Shown: positions 31,623 to 43,571 of the stretch, one piece after another
How positions within the stretch are numbered: the stretch's first letter is position 1
Layout: the number at the start of each line of letters is the position of its first letter
Origin: Isoetes taiwanensis
Taxonomy: Eukaryota > Streptophyta > Lycopodiopsida > Isoetales > Isoetaceae
Direction of reading: 5' to 3'
Assembly (NCBI GenBank): GCA_021234155.1
Contig: JAJEKV010000096.1
Location: 3,597,678 to 3,661,677 of the forward strand
DNA length: 64,000 nt
The notes under the pieces: model-generated
What the model saw: only the letters and a program-made list of their open reading frames with translations
What the model was told of the DNA's origin: nothing
Database searches by the model: none
Program-made: the position numbers and the translations under genes

Positions 31623-34525
31623 GTCTTAGAAAAAGACTGTAAATTTTGCATGTGAATATGAAGATTTTATCTTCAAATTTTGAAAATACTACAATTCCAG
31701 TTACAGACTTCACTTCAATCTTTTATTAAATGTTGTATTCTTTTACATTAGAGGTTCTCTTTAAAAACATACTTCAGAAAAATTCTAGTTGCATGAAAAA
31801 CAGTCACTTTCACAAAGCCAATTCTCTCGTTGCATAAAAAAATTAATCATTACGGGGGAGGGGGGGTCAAAATACAACTTTATACGCCTTCTTTTACCTC
31901 ATTTTATCCCCTTTTTGTAAAAAAAAAAGGAATCTGTAAGGAATATTCTTTTTGCTCCTATTTCGATGATTTTCTCCCATTTAATACGCAATCTTGTTCC
32001 AATGGCGGTCTAGGTCTCTTTCCTAGTTGGGCATGCAGCCCAGAGAGGCTATGGCAATTCTTGATTACCCAAGGTTTGGTATGCTACCAACCATGGAAGA
32101 TTATTATTTATGTGATGATCATCCGCTTTTTACTTTCTTGCTTCCGATGTTCTTTTCTTCTTCTTACGGGCATGTTAGATGAACATGCTGGAGTCTTGAC
32201 TTGTTCTTCAGAGCAACAGCCAAGAAAATTAGAAAACTTCCAAAAATGTTCCCTTCCACCACTTCGACTTGTTACTTGGGTGTCGTTGCCGATTGCTTGG
32301 AAGTTCTGGAGTGTTTCTTCTTCTCAGGAGGCATCTGTTGGGATGGTGGATGCATCATATGCTAGCTATGCTTCCTCTTTTAGCAAAATGGCGTGAATCA
32401 TTGCTAAGCAAGATGTAGTAGTGGTTTGGAATGTAGGTAGCATGAGATTAATACTAAAGGGAATAGAAATTCGAACGAATAATATGATTATGAAAATGTG
32501 TACAAATTGTTGTTGAAAAAACATGCACGGAAATGCTCACTACTGAGTCAGGGGAAGTAATCAGGTTGATATTATAATAGAATATCATTAGTTCTACCCT
32601 ACTACATTTCACTTATGGATACCGTTTTGGATTCTCCTTGTTGCTTATTCATTCTTCTAGTCATTTGTAAGGAATGTTTAAGAGGATTATCCGTTTAGTA
32701 GAGTCTAGAATGAAGGCAATGTAAGTCCTGTTTTTTTTAAGCTTAAAGATCTTGCTAAATGAAATTGCACTGACATATTTTTTTATCATAACTAGCCTTT
32801 GATGGAAGCCTCCAGACTTGAAAAAAGCTGAATTTGTAGAGAACATTGCTAATCCTAGTTCTTGACATTTTTGTTGTGGTTCCGTAGTCTGGCTATCAAA
32901 CTTTAATTCTAAGATCTGGACTTGTATGTTTTTATGGGTAGAAGGCAAGAAGAAGTAATTGAAGAACTTGAGAAGCCAAAGAGATATGCGGATCATGTTT
33001 CTACGTATTCTACACATCTTAATTTTGCATGACATTCACTTTATCTCTATATACAATGTAGATTGGAGAAATTGCTTGATATTGAGAAATTTAGTAAAAG
33101 AACTGTCAAGACATGAGCCACACTTGGTAAAAGAAATTTAGTAAAAGAACCGTCAAGGTATGAACGGAAAACAAAATTCAACACTTGGTTTGATGCTTTT
33201 AATCTAAAAAATATATTCCAAAATACATCGTCCTTCGATGTGCCAAGGAGATGCTAAAAGTCTCTAAAGAAACCATTCACAAATCCGACTACAATATAAT
33301 TTACAATCATAGATATATGGAGGTTAATTCCGTTGTTGTCTCATAGGATTAGGCAACACTATTAAATACCATGTTTCATACATTTACCTATATGATTGTG
33401 CTCGTGCTACATTTGATAAATAAAGGAAGCACTTTATATAAATGTATACAAATCCTACATAGTAAAATGAGAAAAGAATTGTTAACATCCACTGGATTAT
33501 CATTTTGTTACATAGAAAAACCCATCAATGGAATATGTTGTCTCGTGCACAATGTCCTTCCATAGCGCACAAATTGTCAATAGATACTAAAATGTATTCA
33601 TAGATTCACTACCAATAGACCTGATTCAATGACTATTGGAATCTTTCATTGAATCTACGAGTAAATAGTAAATAATCAACGTATTGCCAGTACATGAACA
33701 TGCTTATATTATCTAAGTCTATTGCTTGTGCAAAATGCTTTACAAATAAATGGCGGCTATTGTTGTCGGCCGCCATTGTTAACTGGCAAATTTATATTTG
33801 TGCAAGTTGGAGATATTTTCTGAGTTAGCAAAGTTGACATGGGCTAGTTGATATTTTATGTTTGGGCGTGCCCAAAACATAATGTAAAATTGTTGAATTG
33901 CCAACTTCTATAGACTAAAATTTAGTGGGTTGTTTTACTCTCCACTAAAAAGAACAAAAGATGAAGGAGCTCTTACCTTGAGCTTATATTGAATATGTTG
34001 GATCCAACGTTGTAAATGTCAGACGTGGGCATGTTTAAGCTAGCCCTAAATCTCAAAAAATCCGTTAAATCCACAAAAATGCTGTGTGTTTTTGTGTGAC
34101 TTAGCTATAACATGTCAAAGACCCAAATATACCATGGATATACCAGTAGCTTAAACATTATGGCGTCGGGTATATATACAGCACTCCATGTTGGATAGCC
34201 GAGTTAGAGGATCTTATGTTGAGTATTGTTGGGTTTGTTCCTAAAAAAAAGTTTCAATTGATATTGCATAAGAATTTTTTTCCACAAATTAGATCCTAGC
34301 CTAGTACTTTTTTATGTAGTACCACAAAACAAGCTTCTGACAGTACTTTTGATAGTACACACTTTTTATGTGGTATTCGAAAAGCAGCACTCATATACTC
34401 ATAGTAAGTTATTCATTGTAAGCAACTATTCCAAGATTTTTAGGCAAATCCGGCAGGAAATAAAAAATGAAGTATTTACAAACTTTGCAAGGTGAAAGGG
34501 ACCGGGTTAAAGCCGGAGAGGAAAT
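31623..34525. other. intergenic; outer-element right end not located
   Basis: AT-rich sequence. The right end of the outer transposon should lie in the first few hundred bases but no terminal repeat matching the left side was found. A 188-codon frame at 31,830-32,396 (+) has no recognisable domain and is probably chance. The rest shows nothing identifiable apart from short poly-A/T runs. Confidence 0.4.
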
Positions 34526-35535
34526 TCATTCAAAATCCCAGATACGCATACGATCATCATACCCTGCATCTTCATGAAGATCGTTTTCAAGCCACTGATG
34601 TTGCACTGGCGGAAATTCGAACACAAAATCTTCTGGAAAATTTGAAAATATATCAGAATTAATCTCCTGGAAAGCTTTGCTCTCTTCATCAAGGCACAGA
34701 CGCTCTGTTTCGGATCCCTCTGTCTTCTGCATTGATCGATCGGAAAATGGCATAATCTGCTCGTAATTACGACCTTGACACCTCGATTCTTGTCTAAGAT
34801 CAGTATAATCGTCCCCAATTCGGGGCATCTGTAACAAAGCACATTGATTCAAAGTACAATCATGCTTCTGATCATATTTGAGATCATTATTAGCTCTCTC
34901 AATGCACAAATTTTGTGTTTGATCTAGAGGGGCCTTCTCAGCAAAATTAAGCTTGGCTTTTTTACCTCTAATCCGCTTTGCTTCTGCGTCATAGGCATGG
35001 GCGGCTTCTTCTGCAGTATTGAAAGATCCCAACCAATGTCTGGTTTTCTGAAACCGGTCTCTGATCTCTGCAACCCATTTGCCAGATCTTCTCTGTCTAA
35101 CACCAATGAATCGGGATTTTTTCGTGCTGCATTTTACGCCAGAATTCGGGCTCTTTGCAGCAGATGTATCATCAGAGGTAGAATCGGCATATGCACTATC
35201 AGTAGGCGAGAAGCTCTGCTCCTGACCTGATAAATCAAAAAAAGAAATAGACTGAATCGGAAGAACAAGCAACAAACAAAAAACCCAAAAAACAGAGAAC
35301 CCCCAAAAACAGAGGAACCATATGCAAAGAAAGTAAGCTTACCATTTAAAGCAGCAGATCCGATTCCATCGCCATTATTTGAAGAGCAAACCGAAGCTTG
35401 AACGGAAAACCAATGACGAAGTGTAGAAGGGATCGATTCAGAAGAAACAGAACGATGATAAGAAGGCTCTGTGGTAGAGTAAGCAGAAGAAAAACTAAGG
35501 GTCTGGCCAATCGGAGATGAATTAATGCGGCACAT
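34526..35535 (-). CDS. AP2/ERF-domain transcription factor, gene 2 (two exons)
   Basis: Model on the minus strand: exon 1 35,535-35,343 (starts [11 protein letters not shown]), intron 35,342-35,227 (GT..AG, phase 1), exon 2 35,226-34,526; 297 residues. One AP2 domain lies at about residues 103-160, with [30 protein letters not shown] and KAKLNF, nearly identical to ERF 1 at 5.9 kb, including the Val14/Asp19 mixture. A Ser/Asp-rich segment precedes it; a Gln/Glu-rich acidic region follows, ending RMRIWDFE, which echoes the IWNFDE of ERF 1. Shared start, intron phase and ends show the two are paralogues in opposite orientation, 28 kb apart. Expected role: nuclear transcription factor acting on GCC/DRE-type promoter elements. 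A purine-rich run lies in the presumed 5' leader. Confidence 0.9.
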
Positions 35536-37749
35536 GGCGAAGAAAAATAATAGAAAAAAAAAAAAGAATGTGGAAGTAAAGAGGACGGATTGATCCGCCA
35601 TAGCCAGAGCTTGGGGCGGAAGAATAAATATAAAAGCGGGTTTAACGGAATCTGATCCGGACACGTGGCAAGCCATGAGCATTCTTAAGTTCGGAGATCT
35701 TTTTAGCGGCTAAGCTTCGTCCAACAAAATCCAGGTTTTGGCCACGCTGGACTAGTTTTTTAGTGGCCAGCCGCCAAAAAAAATAATTAAAAAAAATCAC
35801 GTGCTAATTGTTGACTACCCAAAGTCCACACCTATGCTTCCAAATGCTAAACTCACATGCCACTGTTCCAATTGTTAATCATCCTCTTTGAAATTACATC
35901 CTCTGCTTCTGCTTCTGCTTCTGAATCCTTGCCTTCATACTGTCGATAACATCCCAATCAACACCCTGGCAAAACAAAAGGACCACATCTGTGGCTTGGA
36001 CCATACTATTAACCACCTCTTCTCAGTACATTCCTTGCGCGCATCCCCGACGAACAGTTGATGGCAAGAAACTGACCCTGTCGTCAAAGCTATTATCCTA
36101 ATTGCCAATTGTCATTTCCTTAAGCATGTCAAAAAACTAATTCATTTTCTCTAAACGGTGAGATGAGTTAAAGCTAACATGCTAATTGCCAGTTGTCATT
36201 TTCTTAAGGATGTCAACAGCTGATCTATTTTATCTAGACGTGCCAGAAATATATAGCTCTAATAAAACATTGACATCAAACAAATACAATAGTCATCATG
36301 TATAATATATCCTTAGCAAATGCATCGAACTAGGTTCCAAGTTTGAAGTTATATGTAATGAGGATATTTTTTAGTGGCCTTGGCGGGCCAGTTGGCTACA
36401 CCATTTTCGAAACATAGTTGTCCATGTTAGAGTAGGATACATTCTAATACGAAAATGTTGAGGTTACTTCCGTAGTAGTCCTATGTGAAGTTTGAAACAA
36501 TGTACTCTATACTTTTTATTATATAAATAAAAATTTCCTTTTCTTCAAAAAAGAAGAAGAAGAAGAAGAATGATTTTTATCGTCCACTGACACCAATCGG
36601 CCTATGGGACCCAGAAGGAGCGCATCAAACTTATTACTATTTGGTTTAACCCCCCTCCTATCCCTCCCCCAAGGGTTTTTGAAGGAAAAACTGTGGCAGT
36701 AATAAGAATGTTGTCAAACTGTACAAGTATATCTAGCATAATAACAGGGGGTCTCTTTTGTATTTTTGTACGCTTTTCCCTATGGTTTTTATATGATTTG
36801 GTGATCGTATTTCGTGGGGTGTACTAAAGCGTACATCTAGAGTGCGCACTGTATTCTTGTGTCCTAATTTTATATTTCTAATAGTTTAGCCCCATGTTTG
36901 GATGGTTTTTATGCCATCCAATTTTCCCCAATTGTTTCAATGGCCAAGATGACTCTTTGAGCTCTTAATTGAGGGGGCACAATATAGCCCCTATTTTATG
37001 GCCCTTGTATTTAACATGCACATGTCGAGCTCTTGGGCTCTAGGGTTTTATTCTACAGAGCTATAACTTTGAATATTCCAGAGTTCACTATGTTCTGACC
37101 TGCGTGAGTAACGAATGGAGGAGTGTCTTTTCATCCTCTTTGCAGAATGGCAGAAGCAATGGCTATGTGCATTTAGCAGCTTCTTTCTGGCCAACACTGT
37201 GCTTTGTCTCCTGCAGGGCTTCGTCAATCCAAGTCAGGCCGAGCATTACTCTATGCTCTAAGGATTATTCACATTGAAATTACACGTTCACTTTTCGAAT
37301 CTGTCTTGCATTTGCAGATTTCATATCACCATGCTGGCAAGTTAATAATTGTGTGACCCATGCTTTTGTAATAGGTGGTGTTGAAGTGCAAAGGAAAACT
37401 AGGAAAGGTATTCATGCATTTGCAGAAAATGTGAACATTAAGAAGGTACTTCTGTTCAGCTAGCACTACACCTTTCTTCTTTTGTTTAGGATGCGCGCGG
37501 TTGAGGTCATTGTGGAAGACGTTTAATTGGCATTAGAAAAAAAGCCCGTCCCTGGCTTTGCTTTTCACTTGGAGCCCTCCAATATTCAGTACATGTTCAA
37601 ATGTGTCTGATGATCCCTCGTTCATTCATTTCTCTCAGGTTGATTCATTTGTTCTATAAATGGTAGAAGTTTCTGTGCACAATATTCCTTTTGTACTTGG
37701 CATGATTGGGATCAAATCATTCTGATAATAAGGAAAAAATACAATTTTT
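35536..37749. other. intergenic upstream of ERF 2
   Basis: The first few hundred bases to the right should hold the ERF 2 promoter. An (AAG)n run lies at about 36,549-36,570. A short repeat shared with 56.2 kb lies at 36,735-36,848. No coding region was recognised. Confidence 0.4.
36735..36848. repeat. dispersed 110-bp repeat, copy 1
   Basis: Shares AGCATAATAACAGGGGG, TTTTTGTACGCTTTTC and GCGTACATCTAGAGTGC, in the same order and spacing, with 56,175-56,287. The rest is about 70-80 percent alike by eye. Non-coding. Confidence 0.75.
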
Positions 37750-38031
37750 AAAGCCCTCACAATTATTTTTTTTTTGAAGAATATAAGAATATATTAAACC
37801 ACTAGAATGCGATCAAGTACAATGATAAGTGTGGTGCTAAGAAATGAAGCGCCCATCATGATCCACAATCTGTAGGAATGTCGACCAAATTTCCCGCTTA
37901 ACTGTGCCAGACAAGCTGGAGACTTGGTAAGCCTGCCACAACTTATGCCTCAAGATCGGAACCAACCGGAAAGGGCTAAGCACCGCATTCTGAAAGCTTT
38001 TCCAAATCAGCCACAAAAGCTCTCACAAATT
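37750..38031 (-). mobile_element. 5'-truncated LINE (non-LTR retrotransposon) fragment
   Basis: Read on the minus strand, the segment gives ELLWLIWKSFQNAVLSPF and LWQAYQVSSLSGTVKREIW, resembling the C-terminal region of plant LINE reverse transcriptases, then stops and ends in a poly(A) tract (poly-T at 37,766-37,775 on the plus strand). Imperfect 15-16-bp direct repeats flank it: AAAGCCCTCACAATT at 37,750-37,764 and AAAGCTCTCACAAATT at 38,016-38,031. A target-site duplication plus tail is the mark of a LINE insertion. Confidence 0.7.
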
Positions 38032-39689
38032 TGATTCTAGCATCCAGATACTACCTAAGTTTGATCTTAGGTTTGTGCATGTAATTTGTTTACGTTTCCA
38101 GTTCCAGCTTGCAATCGACTCTAGCTCTGATCCAACAGCATAATTGGATCGGTATGTCCATGATGGTAGAATTTATGTTTGTATCTCATGTTCTCAATAT
38201 GGAGGATATGGCAGCCCAGCACAAATGTATTTGATCCAGCATGTCACTGCCATTTGCTTTGTTTAGAGTTCAGACAAAGTATGCCATTATAATTTCACAC
38301 AGCTGCACCTAATTTCTGGCCGCTCTTTTCCCCAGATTGTTATAAGACTCAAAGTGTCTGAGAAATTGACTCAAAGCTTGCGTACATTAGATGCCTTTTT
38401 GGAAGGCTTATAATGCTGCACAATGAAAGCTTATGGCTGAAGAGGCCAAGTTAACCATGCATGTGCTTCCTCGATATGGTATGTGTGATATCAGATTTTA
38501 ATGACATTATAGAGAATCTTTGAAGAGGCCTTAGTTAAACATGCATGTCATTCTTGGCCATGGAAGATGTGACATCAGATGTCAATAACAACCTCTGGCT
38601 GAAGATAGTTGTAAAAAACACCCAACTTTTTTGTTCTTGTACATTGTATTGTGCTCGGAATTATGTTACAGGTTTTCTAAATATGATTTTTAATGGAGGC
38701 AAGGGACGACAGTGATGCAAGACTAAATGACCTGATTTTGCTTCCTCAGGTTATTGCAGGAATGGTTGGGAAAAAGCCATTGATGCACATAGGCTTCATA
38801 TTTAGAATAAAAGTAGCCATTGAGACATTGACCTTTCTTTCAGCTGGAGCTTTATATTCCTAAAGTGCGTCCTATATAGGCAAATGCCATTCAAAAGCAT
38901 ATAGAAACAAATTCCATGGATATTATGGTGGAATATGTAGATGCTTGCTTGATGAACCTTTTACAACTGTTCAATGGATTAGAAACATATCCATAGGTAA
39001 TGTAAAAGATTATATTTTGCACAGGGGTTAGTCTAGATATTAGAGTATTTAAAGTTCTTGTAACAAATGCTTGAAACAGATGCTTGAAGTCTTATTTTGG
39101 TAATCGTTTTTTTCCTCAAATCTTTTGTTAACATAAACCACTAATCCCCAACAACTCTAACTAAATTCCCCCTCAATAACTGAACTCATGTTTTGAGTTT
39201 ATTCATGTTTATCAATTTCTAGCATAAATTGCTTAATATTCACAGCATCATTATGAAGGCACCTATACAAATTTACATAAAATCCCTAGACAATTACAAA
39301 GGCCTGGAAGGGGCAAAAAAATTTTTAGATTAACACAAACCATTAAACACCTCTAAATCAAAATCCCCCTGAAACCCCTTTTTGTTTGGGTGCATATTCA
39401 CACGGGGGGTGATGCAGGGCAGTGAGGACCCATAAAATCGTATAATACATGTACAAAACTGACACCATTCAATACACTGCATAAAATCTAATAGTATTAC
39501 TTGGTTCTTATACGAATTTGTGAGAAAGGAGGCCGAAACAAGGCTGTTGAGCGGCACACAGAAGACATCTCCTGGGGAAGAAATAAACAAGGTGTTCATG
39601 GCATTGTCTGATCGCAAAATTGTTGCTGCTTTGCTTCGTTGTGTGGAGGGATGGAATGGAGCTCCTGGTGTTTTGTAAGTTAATAGCCA
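38032..39689. other. intergenic, repeats only
   Basis: No gene recognised. A diverged duplication around GAAGAGGC..TTAACCATGCATGT occurs at about 38,435-38,580 (two copies about 90 bp apart). From about 39,300 to 39,420 the sequence is related to 57,240-57,480. Confidence 0.4.
39300..39420. repeat. dispersed repeat related to 57.2-57.5 kb
   Basis: Shares GGGTGCATATTCACACGGGG preceded by AAATCCCCCTGAAACCCC (TTAAACCCCC in the other copy), and an upstream AACACAAACCATTAA. It lies just left of the truncated gypsy element. Class unknown; the sequence near 57,228 that begins TGTGACATCCC would be compatible with an LTR. Confidence 0.55.
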
Positions 39690-39790
39690 ATCAATTTAAA
39701 GACCAGAGCCCAGCTTGTAAGATTTTTCTTGCTGTTAATTCAGAGGAGAAGTGTCCACCACTTATACCTTGGTGGGCTTCATTGATCAAC

Positions 39791-40411
39791 TCATGGGCCT
39801 CGTGTGAAAACACATCGGCGGAGGATATAATCCTTGCCTTTCTTATATAATTGGCCCGAAATTAAGGTATAAGGTGAAATTCTTTTGAGAAAATCTCGTT
39901 TTTGTACGATGTCCATATTATCTGGGAATTTTCCGGACGTAAGGTACTCTGCAATGCCTACAGACCAAGGCGGAATGGCATTAACATGAAACAATTTTAC
40001 ATCTGGTAGATCATCTTGAATCCCACTGAGTGGTTCTCCATTCGATAATCTAGAAAGATGGTCTGGAATCGTATGCGCAGATCCTGGCTTAAGTACCATT
40101 TTGAAATTGAATTCTTGTGAAACAAGGAGCCACCTTGTAATTCGACTGTTCACATAAGGTTTATTGATTAGATACAATAATGCTTGGTGATCCACATAAA
40201 AGGTAAATTGATTTCCCAAAAGATAATGCCAAAACTTTTGTACGGCAAAGACCATAGATAAAGCTTCTCTTTCAGTTGTTGAATAGTTTTTCTCTGCTTT
40301 ATTTAGTTGCTTACTTGCATAATGAATGGGCTGATCACGATTAGAATCTTGTTGCTGAGATAGCACCACACCTACTGCAGTCTTAAATGTCTTTGTTCTA
40401 GTCAGGTGCAA
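39791..40411 (-). pseudogene. gypsy RNase H and integrase N-terminus
   Basis: Contains HYASKQLNKAEKNYSTTERE, LLGNQFTFYVDHQALLYL and HTIPDHLSRL, hallmarks of gypsy RNase H, then ISPYTLISGQLYKKGKDYIL. After a frameshift near 39,805 the text EAHELINEAHQGISGGHFS gives the His-His half of the integrase zinc finger before coding is lost at about 39,690. Confidence 0.8.
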
Positions 40412-41331
40412 TTAGTATAGGTGCAGTAGCTAAAAGAGTCTTGAACTTGTTGAATGCATTATCACATTCTTGTATCCATTGAAAAACAGATTGGCCACTA
40501 GTGATCTTATTCAAGGGAGTTGCAATCTCAGCAGTAGTCCCATTGACAAATTTTCTGTAATAATTTATTTTTCCAAGAAATCTCTTTAATTGAGTTACAT
40601 TATTGGGAGGGGGAATTTCAAGTATGACTTTGACTTTGTCTGGATCTGTAAGCATGCCTTCCTTACAAACAATATGCCCCAAGAGCATTCCATGATCAAC
40701 TAAGAAAATACATTTGTCAGGGTTTAATGATACCCCATAGTTACGACATCTTTCAAAACATTTTTGTAACTTATGTAAGTGATCAGACCAGCTACTAAAC
40801 ACTGTAAAGTCATCCAAGAATACTTCCATGAAATCACCTATCTATCCTTTGAATATTTGAAGGATGGCTCTTTGAAAAATGGCTGGTGCATTGGTAAGCC
40901 TGAAGGGCATTACTCTATAAGCAAAACTGTGTAATAAAAGTAGTCTTGATTTGGTCATCTGGATGAATTCTAATCTGGTTATACCTGCTGAAACCATCCA
41001 TGAATGAGTAACATTCATGTCCAGCTACATTTTCAAGCACTTGATCAGTAAAAGGTAATGGAAAATGATCCTTTTCCGTAACTTCATTGAGTTTACGGAA
41101 GTCCACGCAAACTCGTAACTTTCTATTTTTCTTTTTAACAATTACTATGGGAGATACCCATTCACTGTTATTTACTTCAAATATAAATCCAGCTTGTAGT
41201 AAGCTTTCAATTTCATTTTTAACGTTAAGTGCATAATTGGGATTCAATCTATAGCACCTTTGGTGAACAGGGTTAGCATTGGGTACTAAAGGTATTCTCA
41301 TTTGAGAAATTTGTGGATCTATTCCATGCAA
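40398..41331 (-). pseudogene. gypsy reverse transcriptase
   Basis: Two frames: 41,331-40,915 with VCVDFRKLNEVTEKDHFPLP and YSFMDGFSRYNQIRI, and 40,829-40,398 with the catalytic FLDD box (MEVFLDDFTVF), LGHIVCKEG and RFLGKINYYRKF. A stop just before the second frame and a frame change break it. Confidence 0.85.
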
Positions 41332-41367
41332 ATCCGCATAACTCCGAGCAAAAATATCTCTAAATTC

Positions 41368-42099
41368 CTATAATAGCGCAGTGGCTTGAAGGAGTATGGG
41401 AGGTGGTATATTCGCACCTACTCGTACAAGTTTTTCCTCTTGATTGTTTCCCAAATTAATCTCTTGTAATTGTGGTGTTCCTAAATAAGGAATTATAGAG
41501 CCATTCTCCACGGTATGAGCAGGTCTAGGTTGCAAATTAGATTGTCCATTTTGTGTTTCAGAAAAGTGTTTGGGATACTCAATATCTGCCTCAACCATAA
41601 AGCAATCTTGGGTGTCTATTTCTGCATAAATATTGTAGAGATCCTCTTCTTCTTCATATTCATCATAAATACCTTCTTCTTCTTCTTCTTCATCAAAGAA
41701 TATCTGTTCATCTTGTAAAATAGTTGTTGCATCAATTGGTAAATCGATCTTAGTGACAAGTCCCTGTTTTGACAAAGTCAAAGTATTTGAAGACCAATCA
41801 TGGACTACTTTTGCAACCCTTAACCAAGGTCTTCCCAATAATAATTGCTAATCTATACCCTTGGATTGAGTATCTAAAACCACAAAGTCTTGATGAAATT
41901 GCATATCACCAATTATAAAAGATACATTCCTTAAAATACCAAGAGCTTCTACTTTTCGATGGTCTGCCATTCTCACATCGAATGGGGCCTTTTGGAGCTC
42001 TGTCATTTTCAATTTCTTTCTCAAAGAATTTGTCATAATATTAACTCCGGTTCCTCCATCAACAATAACTTTCTGAACTTCTATACCTTTAATTATCAC
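41368..42099 (-). pseudogene. gypsy aspartic protease and linker
   Basis: VIVDGGTGVNIMTNSLRKKL (42,075 region) is the protease active-site block in its plant gypsy form (DGG rather than DSG). MGRPWLRVAKVVHDW at 41,838 closes the protease domain. A stop lies between the two frames (near 41,847). The linker that follows is very acidic (FFDEEEEEEG). Confidence 0.75.
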
Positions 42100-42551
42100 T
42101 GTGAGTACAGGATTTTGTTTGTCAAAGGGTTATGTCCTGAAGGTAGAAATTATTTCTTTGGATCGATATATTTCCTCATGTATGCCAATGTTAGGCAAAT
42201 ATTGTGCCAGCATACTTAGTGGTAATGAGATCAGGGTATCTTGAATCATTTGGTTAAGTTTAGATATTTCCATATCTTGATTACTAATAGTCTCAAATTC
42301 CTTGAAACCGGGCATATATTTGCAATCACCTTCAGAGGTGTTGGAATCAAAATTTCTTGAATTTGAGCTTTAAGTAATTTCATATCATTCAACACTTGGT
42401 CTTTTATATTGCAAATCATTGATTTGATCCTTGACAAAATCAAACGTTTCCTTTTCGTTCTCAATTTCAGGATACTTGCTTGATTTTATCTTTTGAGAAC
42501 TTGTTGAAATTTCAGGTATTTCTAAGCCTTCTTTCCTTGCTCTATTACGTG

Positions 42552-42915
42552 TTACAACATTCGCTTCTGTTGTATATTCAAGGCTAACCATTCTAGCCTC
42601 AGTAACTTTGTCTCTAACATCTTCCTTTGCACTGGAAGTTTTTTCTTTCTTATGCCTAGAGCATTGACATGACAATGATCCTTTTCTCCACAGTTCCAAC
42701 ACTCAATTATTCTACTCTTCCTATAGTTGTCATCTTGTGAAACTATGAAACTTTGAGTAGTTTCTTTTCCTTTCTTCTTATTAAAATAACAATCTTTGGT
42801 ATTATCATTATTTCTTTCACATATGTGACAATACATCTTTTCCAGATTTGTATAGCATTCCGTAGCATAGTGTCCAGGCTTAGAACACCTAGTACACCAG
42901 ATAAAACTTCTCTTT
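42552..42915 (-). pseudogene. gypsy zinc-knuckle region
   Basis: CTRCSKPGHYATEC (about 42,856-42,897) is a complete CX2CX4HX4C knuckle. It is followed by two defective ones (CHICERNNDNTKDC, lacking the His, and CWNCGEKDHC). The region lies directly after Gag. Confidence 0.75.
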
Positions 42916-43556
42916 TACTCTCCTTTAGCTAGTTTTTTCATATCTTCTTCCATTGTCTGTAATTTATTTTGTATTTCTATCACTCCTTTGAATTCTTGGG
43001 ACATCTTCTTATGTGCCAAAGAATCCAGTTCAGATTTATTGTTTTTCTCATTGCCAAAAATTGCATTAAGTTCAACAGCTCTCTTAGCTGCTGCTTCTAA
43101 AGTATCTGGACCATCAAGTTCCAATTGTTGCTTCATTTTAGCAGAAAAACCTTGTACAAACCACGTTACTAAATCATCTTGATGTGGTTTAGGATCTAGC
43201 TTACTAGCTAATTTTGTGATTCTTAAAGCAAAGGATCTGGGATTTTCTCCAGGTTTTATCTGTGCAGACTTAAGTTCCTCCTTAATTTCCTTTTTGGTGG
43301 GAGTTATTTGGAAGGTTTCTAAAAACTTTTCTTTTAATTCCTTCCAAGTATTAATCCCATCCATGTTTTCATATATCCAAATAGTTGTTTCCCCTTCCAA
43401 AGTGGTAGGAAAAGCCACTAATCGTAAATCATCCGTTTCTTGATTATTTACTATGCTTATATTTTCAAATTGCCTAACGTGAGTTTTAGCATTAGTTTCA
43501 GAAGTCTTTCCTGATCCAAACTTTGGATAGGATGTGAAATTCTTTGAAAAACTCAT
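42915..43556 (-). CDS. gypsy Gag (capsid) ORF
   Basis: An intact 213-codon frame with the retrotransposon gag signature: LVAFPTTLEGETTIWIYENM, TWKELKEKFLETF and DDLVTWFVQGF. The stop directly precedes the zinc-knuckle region, which in an active element would be in the same frame or reached by suppression. The start ATG is only a few bases from the proposed primer-binding site. Confidence 0.75.
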   Translation of the reverse strand: MSFSKNFTSYPKFGSGKTSETNAKTHVRQFENISIVNNQETDDLRLVAFPTTLEGETTIWIYENMDGINTWKELKEKFLETFQITPTKKEIKEELKSAQIKPGENPRSFALRITKLASKLDPKPHQDDLVTWFVQGFSAKMKQQLELDGPDTLEAAAKRAVELNAIFGNEKNNKSELDSLAHKKMSQEFKGVIEIQNKLQTMEEDMKKLAKGE

Positions 43557-43571
43557 GGTATATAATGCGCC

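Larger units (their letters stand above)
39690..43556 (-). mobile_element. Ty3/gypsy retrotransposon, truncated and broken
   Basis: Leftward internal region in the order Gag, zinc knuckle, protease, reverse transcriptase, RNase H, start of integrase: the Ty3/gypsy order. The integrase breaks off in its zinc-binding N-terminus near 39,690; no catalytic core and no left-hand LTR were found. Frames change between domains and stops occur, so it is a dead relic. The RT text SFMDGFSRYNQI fits the Tat/Athila-like side of the plant gypsy elements rather than the chromoviruses. Confidence 0.85.

Noticed and set aside
31640-31900. Terminal inverted repeat of the outer transposon near the G-run at 31,855
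   Set aside because: No matching inverted sequence could be found on the left side between 11 and 13.2 kb, so the outer ends remain undefined.
31830-32396. 188-codon frame as a membrane protein gene
   Set aside because: No domain, no splice or start context, low-complexity hydrophobic text typical of AT-rich chance frames.
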